Shown: in pieces, positions 53,327 through 62,471 of the stretch
Layout of the letters: each line of letters opens with the position of its first letter
Position numbering within the stretch: the stretch's first letter is position 1
DNA from: Gallaecimonas pentaromativorans
GTDB taxonomy: Bacteria; Pseudomonadota; Gammaproteobacteria; Enterobacterales; Gallaecimonadaceae
Direction: 5' to 3'
Assembly: GCF_003751625.1 (NCBI RefSeq)
Contig: NZ_RJUL01000008.1
Coordinates: 1 to 64,000 of the forward strand
Length of the DNA: 64,000 bases
The notes under the pieces: generated by a model
What the model was told of the DNA's origin: nothing
Seen by the model: only the letters and a program-made list of their open reading frames with translations
The model's database searches: none
Translations under genes and position numbers: made by a program

Positions 53327-53956
53327 ATGCGCCTTTCCAAACGTCAGCAATGGCTGCTTAAAAACATCCGCCTTATCCATATCTACAGCTCCATGGCGGT
53401 GCTGCTGGCGCTGCTGTTCTTTTCCCTGACCGGGATCACCCTCAATCACGGCGACTGGGGCAGCGATGCCGGCAAGCATTACCGGGAGCTGGAACAGCGC
53501 CTGCCAGAAGGGCAATTCCCCACGGCGCTACCGGCCGGTAGCGACCAGCGCCGGGCCTTGGCGGCCCGGCTGCGCCAGTGGTTGGAACAGGCTTACGGCA
53601 TGCCGGGGGGCGAACTCACCCAAACCTTTGACGAGTCAGAGCAGCGTATCGAGCTGGATATCAAGCGCCCCGGCGGTTATGCCCTGGCCGACATCAACCT
53701 GGCCGAGCAGCAGTTTTACCTGGTGGACGATTTCGCCGGTTACCTGAGCCTGGCCAACGATCTGCATAAAGGCCGCCACGCCGGTGGCAGCTGGCGCTGG
53801 CTGATTGATGTGGTGGCGGTTATCTGCGTGCTGTTCGCGCTGAGCGGCTTTTACCTGTTGTGGCGGCAATTGTCGCGCCGTAACGCCGGGCTGCTGACCA
53901 CCCTGTTCGGGGGCCTGCTGATGGTGCTGGCCTTTTTATTGTCTTCCCATACGTAG
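53327..53956 (+). CDS. PepSY-associated membrane protein
   Basis: 209 residues. N-terminal basic stretch, membrane helix (IHIYSSMAVLLALLFFSLTGITLNHGDW, with the conserved His-Ile-Tyr and the helix-end LTGI-LNH of PepSY-TM proteins), a periplasmic PepSY-like domain, and two further helices at the C-terminus (LIDVVAVICVLFALSGFYLLW and LLTTLFGGLLMVLAFLL). First gene of an operon with DUF2271 and DUF4198 genes; such sets accompany siderophore or metal uptake and could reduce metal at the membrane. The ATG at 53327 is preceded by no strong ribosome site. Confidence 0.83.
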   Translation: MRLSKRQQWLLKNIRLIHIYSSMAVLLALLFFSLTGITLNHGDWGSDAGKHYRELEQRLPEGQFPTALPAGSDQRRALAARLRQWLEQAYGMPGGELTQTFDESEQRIELDIKRPGGYALADINLAEQQFYLVDDFAGYLSLANDLHKGRHAGGSWRWLIDVVAVICVLFALSGFYLLWRQLSRRNAGLLTTLFGGLLMVLAFLLSSHT

Positions 53957-53968
53957 AAGGAGCCTCTT

Positions 53969-54469
53969 ATGGTCAAGGGCCTGTTATTGCCCGTGCTGCT
54001 GTGCAGCAGTTTGCCGCTGGCCGCCACGCCAAGCCTGGATATCAGCCTCGGCGTGCCCAGCATCGACACCCACGAATACCAACGCCCCTATGTGGCCGCC
54101 TGGATTGAGGATGCCAACGGCAAGCCGGTGCGCACCCTGGCGCTGTGGCGCGGCGAAGACGACTGGCTCAAGGATCTGCGCGCCTTTTGGCGCAAGGTCG
54201 GCCGCCGCGACAGCCAACTGGTGGACGCACTCAGCAGCGCCACCCGCCTGCCCGGCAACTACCAGCTGAGATGGGACGGTAAAGACGACAGCGGCCAACT
54301 GCTGCCCGACGGCGACTACAGCATCTTTTTTGAGGCAGCCCGCGAGCACGGCGGGCGCAGCATCCTCAGCGAGAAGCTGCATTTTGCCGGCCAGGCATTC
54401 ACCAAAACCCTGGCCGCCAAGCCCGAGCTTGGCCCGGTCACCCTCTCTTATCCTGCAAGGAGCAACTAA
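53969..54469 (+). CDS. DUF2271 periplasmic protein
   Basis: 166 residues with signal peptide (MVKGLLLPVLLCSSLPLAA). Family features: RPYVAAWIEDANGKPVRTLALW, LKDLRAFWRKVGR and LRWDGKDDSGQLLPDGDYSIFFEAAREHGG, the last resembling a FlgD-like turn. Ribosome site AAGGAGCC. Unknown function, linked to metal homeostasis by its neighbours. Confidence 0.88.
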   Translation: MVKGLLLPVLLCSSLPLAATPSLDISLGVPSIDTHEYQRPYVAAWIEDANGKPVRTLALWRGEDDWLKDLRAFWRKVGRRDSQLVDALSSATRLPGNYQLRWDGKDDSGQLLPDGDYSIFFEAAREHGGRSILSEKLHFAGQAFTKTLAAKPELGPVTLSYPARSN

Positions 54470-54471
54470 CC

Positions 54472-55269
54472 ATGAAACTGCGCCACCTCTTGGCCGGCTT
54501 TGCCTTTGTCAGCGCCGCCGCCAGTGCCCACACCGTTTGGGTGATGCCAAGCCAATACACTCTCTCCAGTGACAACACCTGGATTGAGGTCACCGTCACC
54601 GCCGGCAACATGACCTTCGTGGTCGACAAACCGGTCAGCGCCGACAACCTCAAACTGTTCGGCCCCGACGGCAAGCAACAAACCATTGCCTCCCACTACC
54701 AGGGCAAACGCCAGTCCCTGGCCGAGGCGCTGCTGAAAACCGACGGCACCTACCGCCTGGAGCTGTCCGGGGCGCCCCGTTACATGACCTTCTATAAAGA
54801 AGGCGACGAGCGCAAACGCCTGTTCCTAGATAAGCAACAAGCCAAGGCCAAGCTGCCAAAAGACGCAACCGAGGTGCAGACCATGCAGGTTGTCGGCAAG
54901 GCCCTGGCCTTTGTCACCGTCAACGGCCCCACCGACGCTCCTCTCAAGGCCACCGGCCATGGCCTGGAAGTTACCTTAAGCAAACACCCTGCCGACATCG
55001 TTGAAAAAGAGCCGGTGACCTTCACCTTCACCCTGGACGGTAAACCCGTTCCCAAGCTGGAAGTCACCTTGTCTCACGGCGGCGAGCTGTACCGTAACGA
55101 CCCAGGCCGCCAGCACCTGGTCACCGACGCCAAAGGCAAACTCACCCTGACCCCAAGCGTTGCCGGCCGCTACCTGCTGGAAACCGGCCTGCAAGGTAAA
55201 GCCGACGGCATCAAAGCCGACCGCCGCCGCGATAACCTCACCCTGACCTTCGAAGTGGGTTTGCAATAA
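54472..55269 (+). CDS. DUF4198 periplasmic protein
   Basis: 265 residues with signal peptide (MKLRHLLAGFAFVSAAASA) and mature start HTVWVMPSQYTLSS; the exposed His is typical of DUF4198, a two-domain beta protein possibly binding metal and working with a TonB receptor. Two bases after the DUF2271 gene. The final 30 bases of this gene reappear at 60284-60313. Terminator follows. Confidence 0.88.
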   Translation: MKLRHLLAGFAFVSAAASAHTVWVMPSQYTLSSDNTWIEVTVTAGNMTFVVDKPVSADNLKLFGPDGKQQTIASHYQGKRQSLAEALLKTDGTYRLELSGAPRYMTFYKEGDERKRLFLDKQQAKAKLPKDATEVQTMQVVGKALAFVTVNGPTDAPLKATGHGLEVTLSKHPADIVEKEPVTFTFTLDGKPVPKLEVTLSHGGELYRNDPGRQHLVTDAKGKLTLTPSVAGRYLLETGLQGKADGIKADRRRDNLTLTFEVGLQ

Positions 55270-55277
55270 GGCCGATA

Positions 55278-55303
55278 AAAAAGGCGCCTAAGGGCGCCTT
55301 TTT
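55278..55303 (+). terminator. intrinsic terminator of the DUF4198 operon
   Basis: AAGGCGCC/GGCGCCTT around TAAG followed by TTT. On the opposite side an A-run makes it usable for the convergent MFS gene too. Confidence 0.85.
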
Positions 55304-55354
55304 CATCTGCTGAGCCTGGCCTATCTATGGCCCAGTGCCGTGCCTGTTGCTCGA

Positions 55355-56524
55355 TTATGCCAGGCAGGCCGTTCGCTCACGCTTCGTTATCCAACCGGCG
55401 AGCAGGGCCAGCAGCAAAGCGCCGAGGGACAGCAGGGCACCGGCCCAGTTAGGGGAAGCCAGGCCAAAGCCAGCCGCGATGGTGGCGCCGCCAGCCCAGG
55501 CGCCAAGAGCGTTACCAAGGTTGAACATGCCGATATTGACTGAGGCCGCCATGGTCGGAGCGCCTGCCTTGTTGGCCCTGTCCATGACCAATTTCTGAAT
55601 TGGGGAAACCGTAGAAAAGCCAAAGGCGGCCATTAGGAAGATGGACAAGGAGGCCACAACTGGGTTGTCGGCCCAAAGCCAAAACGCAAACAGTACCGCA
55701 GCCTGTGCAGCCAGCGAAATGTAGAGTGTTTTAAACAGCGCCCGGTCAGCAAAGCGACCACCAATGCTGTTACCCACCACCAGGCCCAAACCGAACAAGA
55801 TCATTAGTTTGGCGATGCCACTTTCACTAAAGCCAGCCTGCTCCATCATCATGGGAGCAATGTATGTAATAGAGGTGAAGAAGGCTGCAGGGCCAAGCAC
55901 CGTAATGCCCATGGTCAGTAGCACCTGCGGATCGGTGAAGGCACTCAACTCTATTTTTACCGAGAATCGTTCGCCATTTTTGATATTCGGAACCATCAGT
56001 AGCACGCCCAGTATGGTCAGTAGGCCGATACCGGCAATGATCCAAAAAACCAACCGCCAGCCTGCTACCTGAGCCAACCAGGTACCCACCGGCACACCCA
56101 CCAGATTCGCCAGCGTCAGCCCTGAAAACATCAAGGCAATGGCACTGGCCTGGCGGTTGGGGGCCACCAAAGATGCGGCAATGATAGAGCCGATACCAAA
56201 AAAGGCGCCATGGTTGAAGGATGTCAATAGCCGCCCGGCTAATGCGACAGTCAAGGTCGGGGCTATCGCGGTGATGATGTTGCCAAGGGTGAAAAGGGTT
56301 GCCAGACCAATGAGCATCTTCTTACGTGGCACCCTGGAACCGAGCACCGTCAACAAGGGGGCTCCCACAAATACACCCAAGGCATAGACGGTAGCCATCA
56401 TTCCAGCCTGAGGAATGTCGATGCCGAATCCCGATGCTACCTGGGGTAGGATGCCGGCGATGACGAACTCCGTCATGCCGATACCGAAAGCGCCTACCGC
56501 TAAAGCCAATAGAGCAATGGGCAT
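55355..56524 (-). CDS. MFS drug/sugar efflux transporter (DHA1, AraJ-like)
   Basis: 389 residues, 12 membrane helices. MTEFVIAGILPQVASGFGI and the loop 2-3 motif LGSRVPRKKML match the DHA1 arabinose-efflux/purine-efflux-like group. Exporter of an unknown small molecule. Divergent from an Lrp-type regulator gene 94 bases away, which probably controls it. Base composition is lower in GC than in the flanking genes, consistent with acquisition. Confidence 0.9.
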   Translation of the reverse strand: MPIALLALAVGAFGIGMTEFVIAGILPQVASGFGIDIPQAGMMATVYALGVFVGAPLLTVLGSRVPRKKMLIGLATLFTLGNIITAIAPTLTVALAGRLLTSFNHGAFFGIGSIIAASLVAPNRQASAIALMFSGLTLANLVGVPVGTWLAQVAGWRLVFWIIAGIGLLTILGVLLMVPNIKNGERFSVKIELSAFTDPQVLLTMGITVLGPAAFFTSITYIAPMMMEQAGFSESGIAKLMILFGLGLVVGNSIGGRFADRALFKTLYISLAAQAAVLFAFWLWADNPVVASLSIFLMAAFGFSTVSPIQKLVMDRANKAGAPTMAASVNIGMFNLGNALGAWAGGATIAAGFGLASPNWAGALLSLGALLLALLAGWITKRERTACLA

Positions 56525-56562
56525 GAATAACCTCCAATAGAAACTTAATTTAAGCTAACCAA

Positions 56563-56590
56563 ATTCTGTATTTTTCGAATTATCCAGAAT
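56563..56590. promoter_or_regulatory. candidate operator between MFS and Lrp-type genes
   Basis: Inverted repeat ATTCTG (56563) / CAGAAT (56585) in an AT-rich divergent promoter region. Spacing and location suit an Lrp-type dimer site; inference. Confidence 0.4.
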
Positions 56591-56618
56591 AAGGTTCTGC
56601 TGTGAAGGAGGTGTTTTG

Positions 56619-57113
56619 ATGTCAGATAAAGAAAGAGATGAGGTTCGGCAAAGACGCCACAAACCGGTGGAACTGGATGACATTGACCGAAAAATATTAA
56701 GGGAGCTGGCAAAGGATGCATCCCAGAGTTATGCCGAACTGAGCCAGTCAGTGCATTTGTCTACCGCTGCCGTTCATGACCGGGTGAAAAGACTCAAACG
56801 GGATGAAGTGATCACCGGCACCGTTGCTCGCCTCGATGGATGCAAGCTAGGCCGTACCTTGTTGACCTTTGTTCTGGTTGATACCAGTAGCTATGCGGCA
56901 ACCCGTGAACTTCTGGCATTCAACGTCAGGCCTGATGTGGAGGAGATCCACAGCGTCGCCGGCGACTCGAGTGTGATGATAAAGGTGCGTGCCAACGACA
57001 CAGAATCATTGGAAGCCTTTCTGATGGAGGTACAACGCTTGGAAGGGGTGCGGTCGGTACGAAGCTATATCGCGCTTTCTACTTTTCTCGAACGCGGCCC
57101 AATACCTGACTGA
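56619..57113 (+). CDS. Lrp/AsnC family transcriptional regulator
   Basis: 164 residues. Charged N-terminal extension, helix-turn-helix (DDIDRKILRELAKDASQSYAELSQSVHLSTAAVHDRVKRLKRDEVITG) and RAM ligand domain (from about 85) with VHSVAGDSSVMIKVRANDTESLEAFL-like content. The ATG is preceded by GAAGGAGG. Divergent to the exporter, so it likely senses an amino acid or related export substrate. Confidence 0.92.
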   Translation: MSDKERDEVRQRRHKPVELDDIDRKILRELAKDASQSYAELSQSVHLSTAAVHDRVKRLKRDEVITGTVARLDGCKLGRTLLTFVLVDTSSYAATRELLAFNVRPDVEEIHSVAGDSSVMIKVRANDTESLEAFLMEVQRLEGVRSVRSYIALSTFLERGPIPD

Positions 57114-57217
57114 TGGCCTTCGATCACGCTTAGTGGCGGTGAGAAGACGAGGCTGCTTGGACTATTTCATTAGCGGTGGGCTTCGGTGACAATAGCGCCC
57201 CTTGCTCGGGTACTAAG
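57114..57217. other. short non-coding gap before the RAYT-type element
   Basis: I see no gene or clear terminator here. The mobile element begins at 57218. Confidence 0.5.
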
Positions 57218-58453
57218 GTAATAAAGGACATCCATCTTCTGAGTAACTAAAAGTCCAGTTTTCGCATTGCATCGACAGTGCGGCATTAATCAGCCTTGAG
57301 GGTGTTTGCTTCGCGCTGACACCGCGTTTTGTTGTTGAAAACACAAATCCAAGTCGAGCGAGATTGTCAGCGGGGGCCGAAGGTCTGTGAGCGTGGCGCT
57401 GTGAGGGGATTAAGCGGCTTTTATTGGTGGGCCGACCACGTGCCGTCGATGATGGGCTTTGGCATAGGCACTTTGAGCCTGTTTTTGGCCAATCACAGAG
57501 CCTCGGGAAAGCTGGTGCTGGCCCAGGGCGATAAGGAAGCTGTCGGCATCAAGGCCTAAGCGTTCCAAAATGGCAGGTGTTTCTGGGGTGATGAAGCCGC
57601 GCTTGTCTTCTCGTTGTGCGCGGCCTGTCCAATCCACCAAGGCCAGGTAATCGGCCAACGCAAAGGGAATGCCCTTGGGGCTGTCTTTAAACTGGGTGAC
57701 AAAAGGCAGTAGTGCAGGCTTTGTTCCGTCGTCACTATTAAGCCGTGCTGAGAGTGACACATCGGCTGAGGCTTCCGGGGTATCCACTATCTTGGCTCGA
57801 AGGGGATTAAGGTCCACATACGCCATGCAAGCCAGTAAACCGGCTTCATCCAAAATGGCTTGCGACTTAAACCGCGCCTCCCAAAACCGGCCTTTACACT
57901 TGTCTTCTTCATTGGCCTTGCGGGCAATGTGCTCGTTCAAACAGCGCATAAACCAGGACAGGTCACAGAGCCGCTGCCGCAACGTATCGATATGTGACCG
58001 CGCCACAATCCGCTCAGCCTCACAAGTTAACTTACCCGCCCGATAGCGGCTGATGAGCAGTGGTAAAGCAAACAGCAGCTCCCAACGGGCCATTACCGCG
58101 TCATCGTCTAACACCGCTGCCGCTTTGGCATCCACATGCACCACCAAGTGGTAATGATTGGACATCACCGCATAGGCACAAAGCTCGATGGTAAAGACTG
58201 ATTGCAATACCTTTAGCCGCTCCATCACCCACGCCTTGCGGTGACTGAAATCCTGGCCGGTGACAGTGTCTTTGCCACAGAGAAAGGCGCGGCGAACACA
58301 GCGACCAATGCAGTGGTAGTAGGGCGTGTCGTTCACCGACACCAGTTCAGCACGAGGACGGGTCATGGCCAGAGCCTTTATCAAGAGAGGGGTCTTTCAA
58401 GGCTAGTTTTTGCGAGGCAATTTCGCCATGATGGGGTGGGTGTCCTCTATTAC
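57218..58453 (-). mobile_element. complete Y1-transposase (RAYT-type) element, copy A
   Basis: A 1,236-bp unit bounded by imperfect 17-bp inverted repeats: GTAATAAAGGACATCCA at the left end and TGGGTGTCCTCTATTAC at the right end (15 of 17 pair). It carries the transposase gene and about 190 bases of leader-side non-coding DNA with hairpins (GACACCGCG.. region). Parts of the same element recur at 58461-58642, 59335-59379 and 59799-60279. Confidence 0.8.
57410..58366 (-). CDS. Y1 (HUH) transposase, REP-associated-transposase-like
   Basis: 318 residues. The HUH motif is seen in VMSNHYHLVVHVD and a Tyr-type catalytic region in the helices that follow; NPLRAKIVDTP and KGRFWEARFKSQAIL are typical of the long Y1 proteins common in marine gammaproteobacteria. 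These make single-strand cuts and move or copy REP-like palindromes. ATG at 58366 with AAAGG ten bases upstream; a TTG at 58384 is also in frame. Appears intact. Confidence 0.88.
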   Translation of the reverse strand: MTRPRAELVSVNDTPYYHCIGRCVRRAFLCGKDTVTGQDFSHRKAWVMERLKVLQSVFTIELCAYAVMSNHYHLVVHVDAKAAAVLDDDAVMARWELLFALPLLISRYRAGKLTCEAERIVARSHIDTLRQRLCDLSWFMRCLNEHIARKANEEDKCKGRFWEARFKSQAILDEAGLLACMAYVDLNPLRAKIVDTPEASADVSLSARLNSDDGTKPALLPFVTQFKDSPKGIPFALADYLALVDWTGRAQREDKRGFITPETPAILERLGLDADSFLIALGQHQLSRGSVIGQKQAQSAYAKAHHRRHVVGPPIKAA

Positions 58454-58460
58454 TTCTATT

Positions 58461-58642
58461 GCCACAGAGAAAGGCGCGGCGAACACAGCGACCAATGCAG
58501 TGGTAGTAGGGCGTGTCGTTCACCGACACCAGTTCAGCACGAGGACGGGTCATGGCCAGAGCCTTTATCAAGAGAGGGGTCTTTCAAGGCTAGTTTTTGC
58601 GAGGCAATTTCGCCATGATGGGGTGGGTGTCCTCTATTACTT
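58461..58642 (-). repeat. 5' fragment of the RAYT-type element, tandem with copy A
   Basis: Nearly identical to 58274-58455 at an offset of 187 bases. It contains the first about 37 codons of the transposase and the right end of the element, then breaks into the IS630 remnant. It cannot make a working protein. Confidence 0.88.
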
Positions 58643-59218
58643 GTCCGCTCCCATTTTCGGGTTGAGGTGGATATCCACTTCATCTTCAAAGAACACCGGA
58701 TGCTTGTGGCTGCACTGGCTAAGGGCCTGTTCGATAGCCTGCATCTTCTCGGCTTTATAGGGATCTTTGATATGCAACGTTGGCGCGGCCCGGCGCCAGA
58801 CAATGCCGATACGAGGCAGCCAGCGGCGGACGGTGGATGCGCACAGAGTGCTATTGAGCATCCTATTGATTTCCATAGCCAAGAGTTCGGTGCTCCAACG
58901 CGAACGTTGGTAGCCGAAGTCCGTTGGCGTGAGCGCGGTCAAGGCCTTGAGCAAGGCGGTGATATGCGCGTAGGGCAAACGCCGACGGCGTCCCGCCTGC
59001 AAGCTTTCCAACCCATCCAGGCCTGCTTCTTGATACCAATCCAACCAGCGACGCACCGATGAACGTCCAGCGGCCAAGAGCGCGGCGGTGGAGGACACGG
59101 AATGCCCCTTATCCAACAAGAGAATGGCGTTGAGCCTGCGGCAGAGGGCCTTGTCTAAGGTGTGATGGAGACGCGAGGTCAGTTCACGTCGTTCGGTGGC
59201 GTTGAGTAGTGGTAGCAT
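58637..59218 (-). pseudogene. IS630 family transposase, truncated
   Basis: 193 residues of an IS630-type transposase: N-terminal helix-turn-helix (KGHSVSSTAALLAAGRSSVRRWLDWY), RRRRLPYAHI linker, and the first catalytic Asp in VFFEDEVDIHLNPKMG. The rest (second Asp and Glu, about 150 residues) is missing because the frame runs into the RAYT fragment at 58642. Full-length family members are about 340 residues, so it is inactive. Confidence 0.85.
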
Positions 59219-59334
59219 GGCGAGAACCCGGTGTCCGGCGGTAGGTTTTTGTTTGGCGACAGATCTGATCGCACAAACGGACCCGGGTTCCCTTCCTTGA
59301 GTGATCTACTATTCGGAACAGTTATTTAGTTTTC

Positions 59335-59379
59335 ACGAGGCAATTTCGCCATGATGGGATGGGTGTCCTCTATTACTTT
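59335..59379. repeat. right-end fragment of the RAYT-type element
   Basis: About 44 bases ending TGTCCTCTATTACTTT, matching 58412-58455 and 58599-58642 with one or two changes (GATGGGATGGG for GATGGGGTGGG). Right terminus of an element whose body was lost or replaced by the IS630 remnant. Confidence 0.85.
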
Positions 59380-59399
59380 AAATTTACTAAAGGTGAAAA

Positions 59400-59789
59400 A
59401 TGAGTTGTTTAAAAAATATAATTTCTGACTCCGTGGGGGGGGCTTTAAATACATTATTTAGTTCAGTATGTGGACACAATCCTCATGCAACTCTATCTCA
59501 GAAGGAGGATCTTTTTTTCAAATGCATATATGAATTACTTCTGTCTGAGAAAGTGAAGTTTATAAGGTTCGGAGCTGATTGCTACAGCTCTCCTGACAAT
59601 CCAAAGCCTTCATTAACTATTGATGATGAGAATGCAATTTGGAATGATAGTCCTGAAGTTATAGTTGGGAAGATACGTTCTCTTTGGCCAAGAAATATAG
59701 TGGATGAGGATGATCCGGAATTGATATTTTATCTTATTGGTACTCTTCCTGGGATCATTTGGTATGATGAAAACGGTAATGTGATTTAG
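59400..59789 (+). CDS. AT-rich DUF596-like protein, possible orphan immunity protein
   Basis: 129 residues, acidic, soluble. The pattern KEDLFFKCIYELLLSEKVKF ... IWNDSPEVIVGKIRSLWP ... DPELIFYLIGTLPGIIWYDENG resembles DUF596 proteins that occur near contact-dependent or Rhs toxins as immunity partners; this is from memory. Strongly AT-rich, unlike all neighbours, with AAAGGTG before the ATG. It sits between ends of two RAYT-type elements, without any toxin gene nearby. Confidence 0.65.
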   Translation: MSCLKNIISDSVGGALNTLFSSVCGHNPHATLSQKEDLFFKCIYELLLSEKVKFIRFGADCYSSPDNPKPSLTIDDENAIWNDSPEVIVGKIRSLWPRNIVDEDDPELIFYLIGTLPGIIWYDENGNVI

Positions 59790-59798
59790 GGAGATAAA

Positions 59799-60279
59799 GA
59801 TAACAGGGGACATCCATCTTCTGAGTAACCAAAAATCCACTTTTCGCATTGCATCGACAGTGCGGTATTAATCAGCCATGAAGATGTTTTTTCACGCTGA
59901 TACCGCGTTTTATCGTTAAAAACGCAAATTCAAGGCGAGCGAGATTGTCAGCGGGTACTGAGGGTCTGTGAGTGTGGTGCTGTGAGGGGATTAAGCGGCT
60001 TTTATCGGTGGGCCGACTACATGCCGTCGATGATGGGCTTTGGCGTAAGCACTTTGCGCCTGTTTGTGGCCAATCACCGAGCCACGGGAAAGCTGGTGCT
60101 GGCCCAGGGCAATAAGGAAGCTGTCGGCATCCAGGCCTAAGCGTTCCAAGATGGCGGGGATTTCTGGGGTGATAAAGCCGCGTTTATCTTCTCGTTGTGC
60201 CCGACCGGCCCAATCCACCAGCGCCAGGTAATCAGCCAATGCAAAGGGAATGCCCTTGGGGCTGTCTTTAAACTGGGTT
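59799..60279 (-). mobile_element. 3' fragment of the RAYT-type element
   Basis: About 480 bases homologous to 57218-57697, including the left end (GATAACAGGGGACATCCA). The copy breaks off at AAACTGGGT, where the DUF4198 3' remnant begins. Confidence 0.88.
59991..60279 (-). pseudogene. Y1 transposase, C-terminal remnant
   Basis: Encodes only the last about 96 residues of the transposase at 57410-58366 (ADYLALVDWAGRAQREDKRG to VVGPPIKAA), with several substitutions. No HUH motif; not functional. Confidence 0.88.
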
Positions 60280-60283
60280 ACTG

Positions 60284-60313
60284 ACCCTGACCTTCGAAGT
60301 GGCTTTGCAATAA
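60284..60313 (+). pseudogene. 3' end remnant of a DUF4198 gene
   Basis: Thirty bases including stop TAA equal to the end of the DUF4198 gene (55237-55269 region) with one change (GGCTTTGC for GGGTTTGC). A GC-rich decayed terminator-like stretch follows (AGGGC...GTCTTTTT), as after the intact gene. Confidence 0.8.
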
Positions 60314-60372
60314 ATCAGGCCGTTAATGACAGGGCACCCCAGGGCGTCTTTTTCGCAGGCAATGCCGGTGGT

Positions 60373-60408
60373 AGCATGGGCGCCCCTCTTGAGGTAGGCG
60401 CCCATGCT
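60373..60408 (+). promoter_or_regulatory. hairpin enclosing the pabA ribosome site and start codon
   Basis: AGCATGGGCGCC (60373-60384) and GGCGCCCATGCT (60397-60408) are a perfect 12-bp inverted repeat. The 12-base loop holds the only ribosome site (GAGG), which itself can pair with CCTC, and the right arm holds the ATG. In the mRNA this would hide translation start of pabA. Confidence 0.75.
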
Positions 60409-60967
60409 GCTGGTTATCGACAACTACGACTCCTTTACCTACAACCTGGTGCAGTATTTCCAGGAGCTGGGGCAGCAGGTGGGGGTGGTGCGGAACGATG
60501 CGGCAACCTTGCGCGAGCTGGAGGCCATGGGCCCGAAGCGGTTGGTTATCTCCCCCGGCCCCTGCTCGCCAAATGAGGCGGGTATTTCCCTGGCGGCTAT
60601 CGAGCATTTTATGAGCCGGCTGCCGGTGCTGGGGGTATGCCTTGGCCACCAAGCTATCGCCCAGGCCTTGGGCGGGCAGGTGGTGCGGGCGCCCAAGGTG
60701 ATGCACGGCAAAACCTCGCGAATCGACCATGACAACAGTGGCCTCTTTGCCGGGTTGCCCAATCCCCTTACTGTGACCCGCTACCACTCCTTGCTGGTTG
60801 AGGCGCAAAGCCTGCCGGCGCCGCTGCGGGCCAATGCCTGGACCGAAGAGGGCCTAGTTATGGGCTTTGCCCACCGGGAGCTACCACTGCACGGCGTGCA
60901 ATTTCACCCCGAAGCCATCCTCACCGAAGCCGGCCACGAACTGCTGGCCAACTTCCTGGCCCTTTAA
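60404..60967 (+). CDS. pabA: aminodeoxychorismate/anthranilate synthase glutamine amidotransferase
   Basis: 187 residues, class I glutamine amidotransferase: [28 protein letters not shown], nucleophile Cys in [13 protein letters not shown], and His/Glu in [14 protein letters not shown]. Supplies ammonia for folate (PabA) and possibly tryptophan (TrpG) synthesis. Position ahead of argD/astC is the same as in enterics and Shewanella. Confidence 0.95.
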   Translation: MLLVIDNYDSFTYNLVQYFQELGQQVGVVRNDAATLRELEAMGPKRLVISPGPCSPNEAGISLAAIEHFMSRLPVLGVCLGHQAIAQALGGQVVRAPKVMHGKTSRIDHDNSGLFAGLPNPLTVTRYHSLLVEAQSLPAPLRANAWTEEGLVMGFAHRELPLHGVQFHPEAILTEAGHELLANFLAL

Positions 60968-60993
60968 GGGCATTTTTGCCGACTTGTTAGCAA

Positions 60994-61008
60994 ATTAGCC
61001 TGGCTAAT
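60994..61008. promoter_or_regulatory. palindrome upstream of argD/astC
   Basis: ATTAGCC T GGCTAAT, a perfect 7-1-7 inverted repeat in the pabA-argD gap, 186 bases before the argD start. Possible operator; it does not match the ARG box. Confidence 0.4.
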
Positions 61009-61103
61009 GTTTCATTATCTTGGATAAGCAAAATTTTTTGCGACAATCGGGCAGGCCAGTTATCTAAGGGTAAGACGCCCAAGACAGTGCCTGAGTCCTT
61101 TGA

Positions 61104-62411
<1,308 letters not shown>

Positions 62412-62419
62412 GCCGACTT

Positions 62420-62440
62420 GGGCGGCGCGCTGCGCCGCCC
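62420..62440 (+). promoter_or_regulatory. GC-rich hairpin between argD/astC and astA
   Basis: GGGCGGCGC / GCGCCGCCC around a three-base loop, followed by TTGTG rather than a T-run. Likely an mRNA processing or stability element or weak attenuator, letting transcription reach astA. Confidence 0.5.
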
Positions 62441-62471
62441 TTGTGACTCACACCAATCTTAGGAGCCATCT

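Noticed and set aside
58410-58760. Short frames across the RAYT repeats and IS630 junction
   Set aside because: They are made by the 187-base tandem repeat and by the junction; no independent coding signal.
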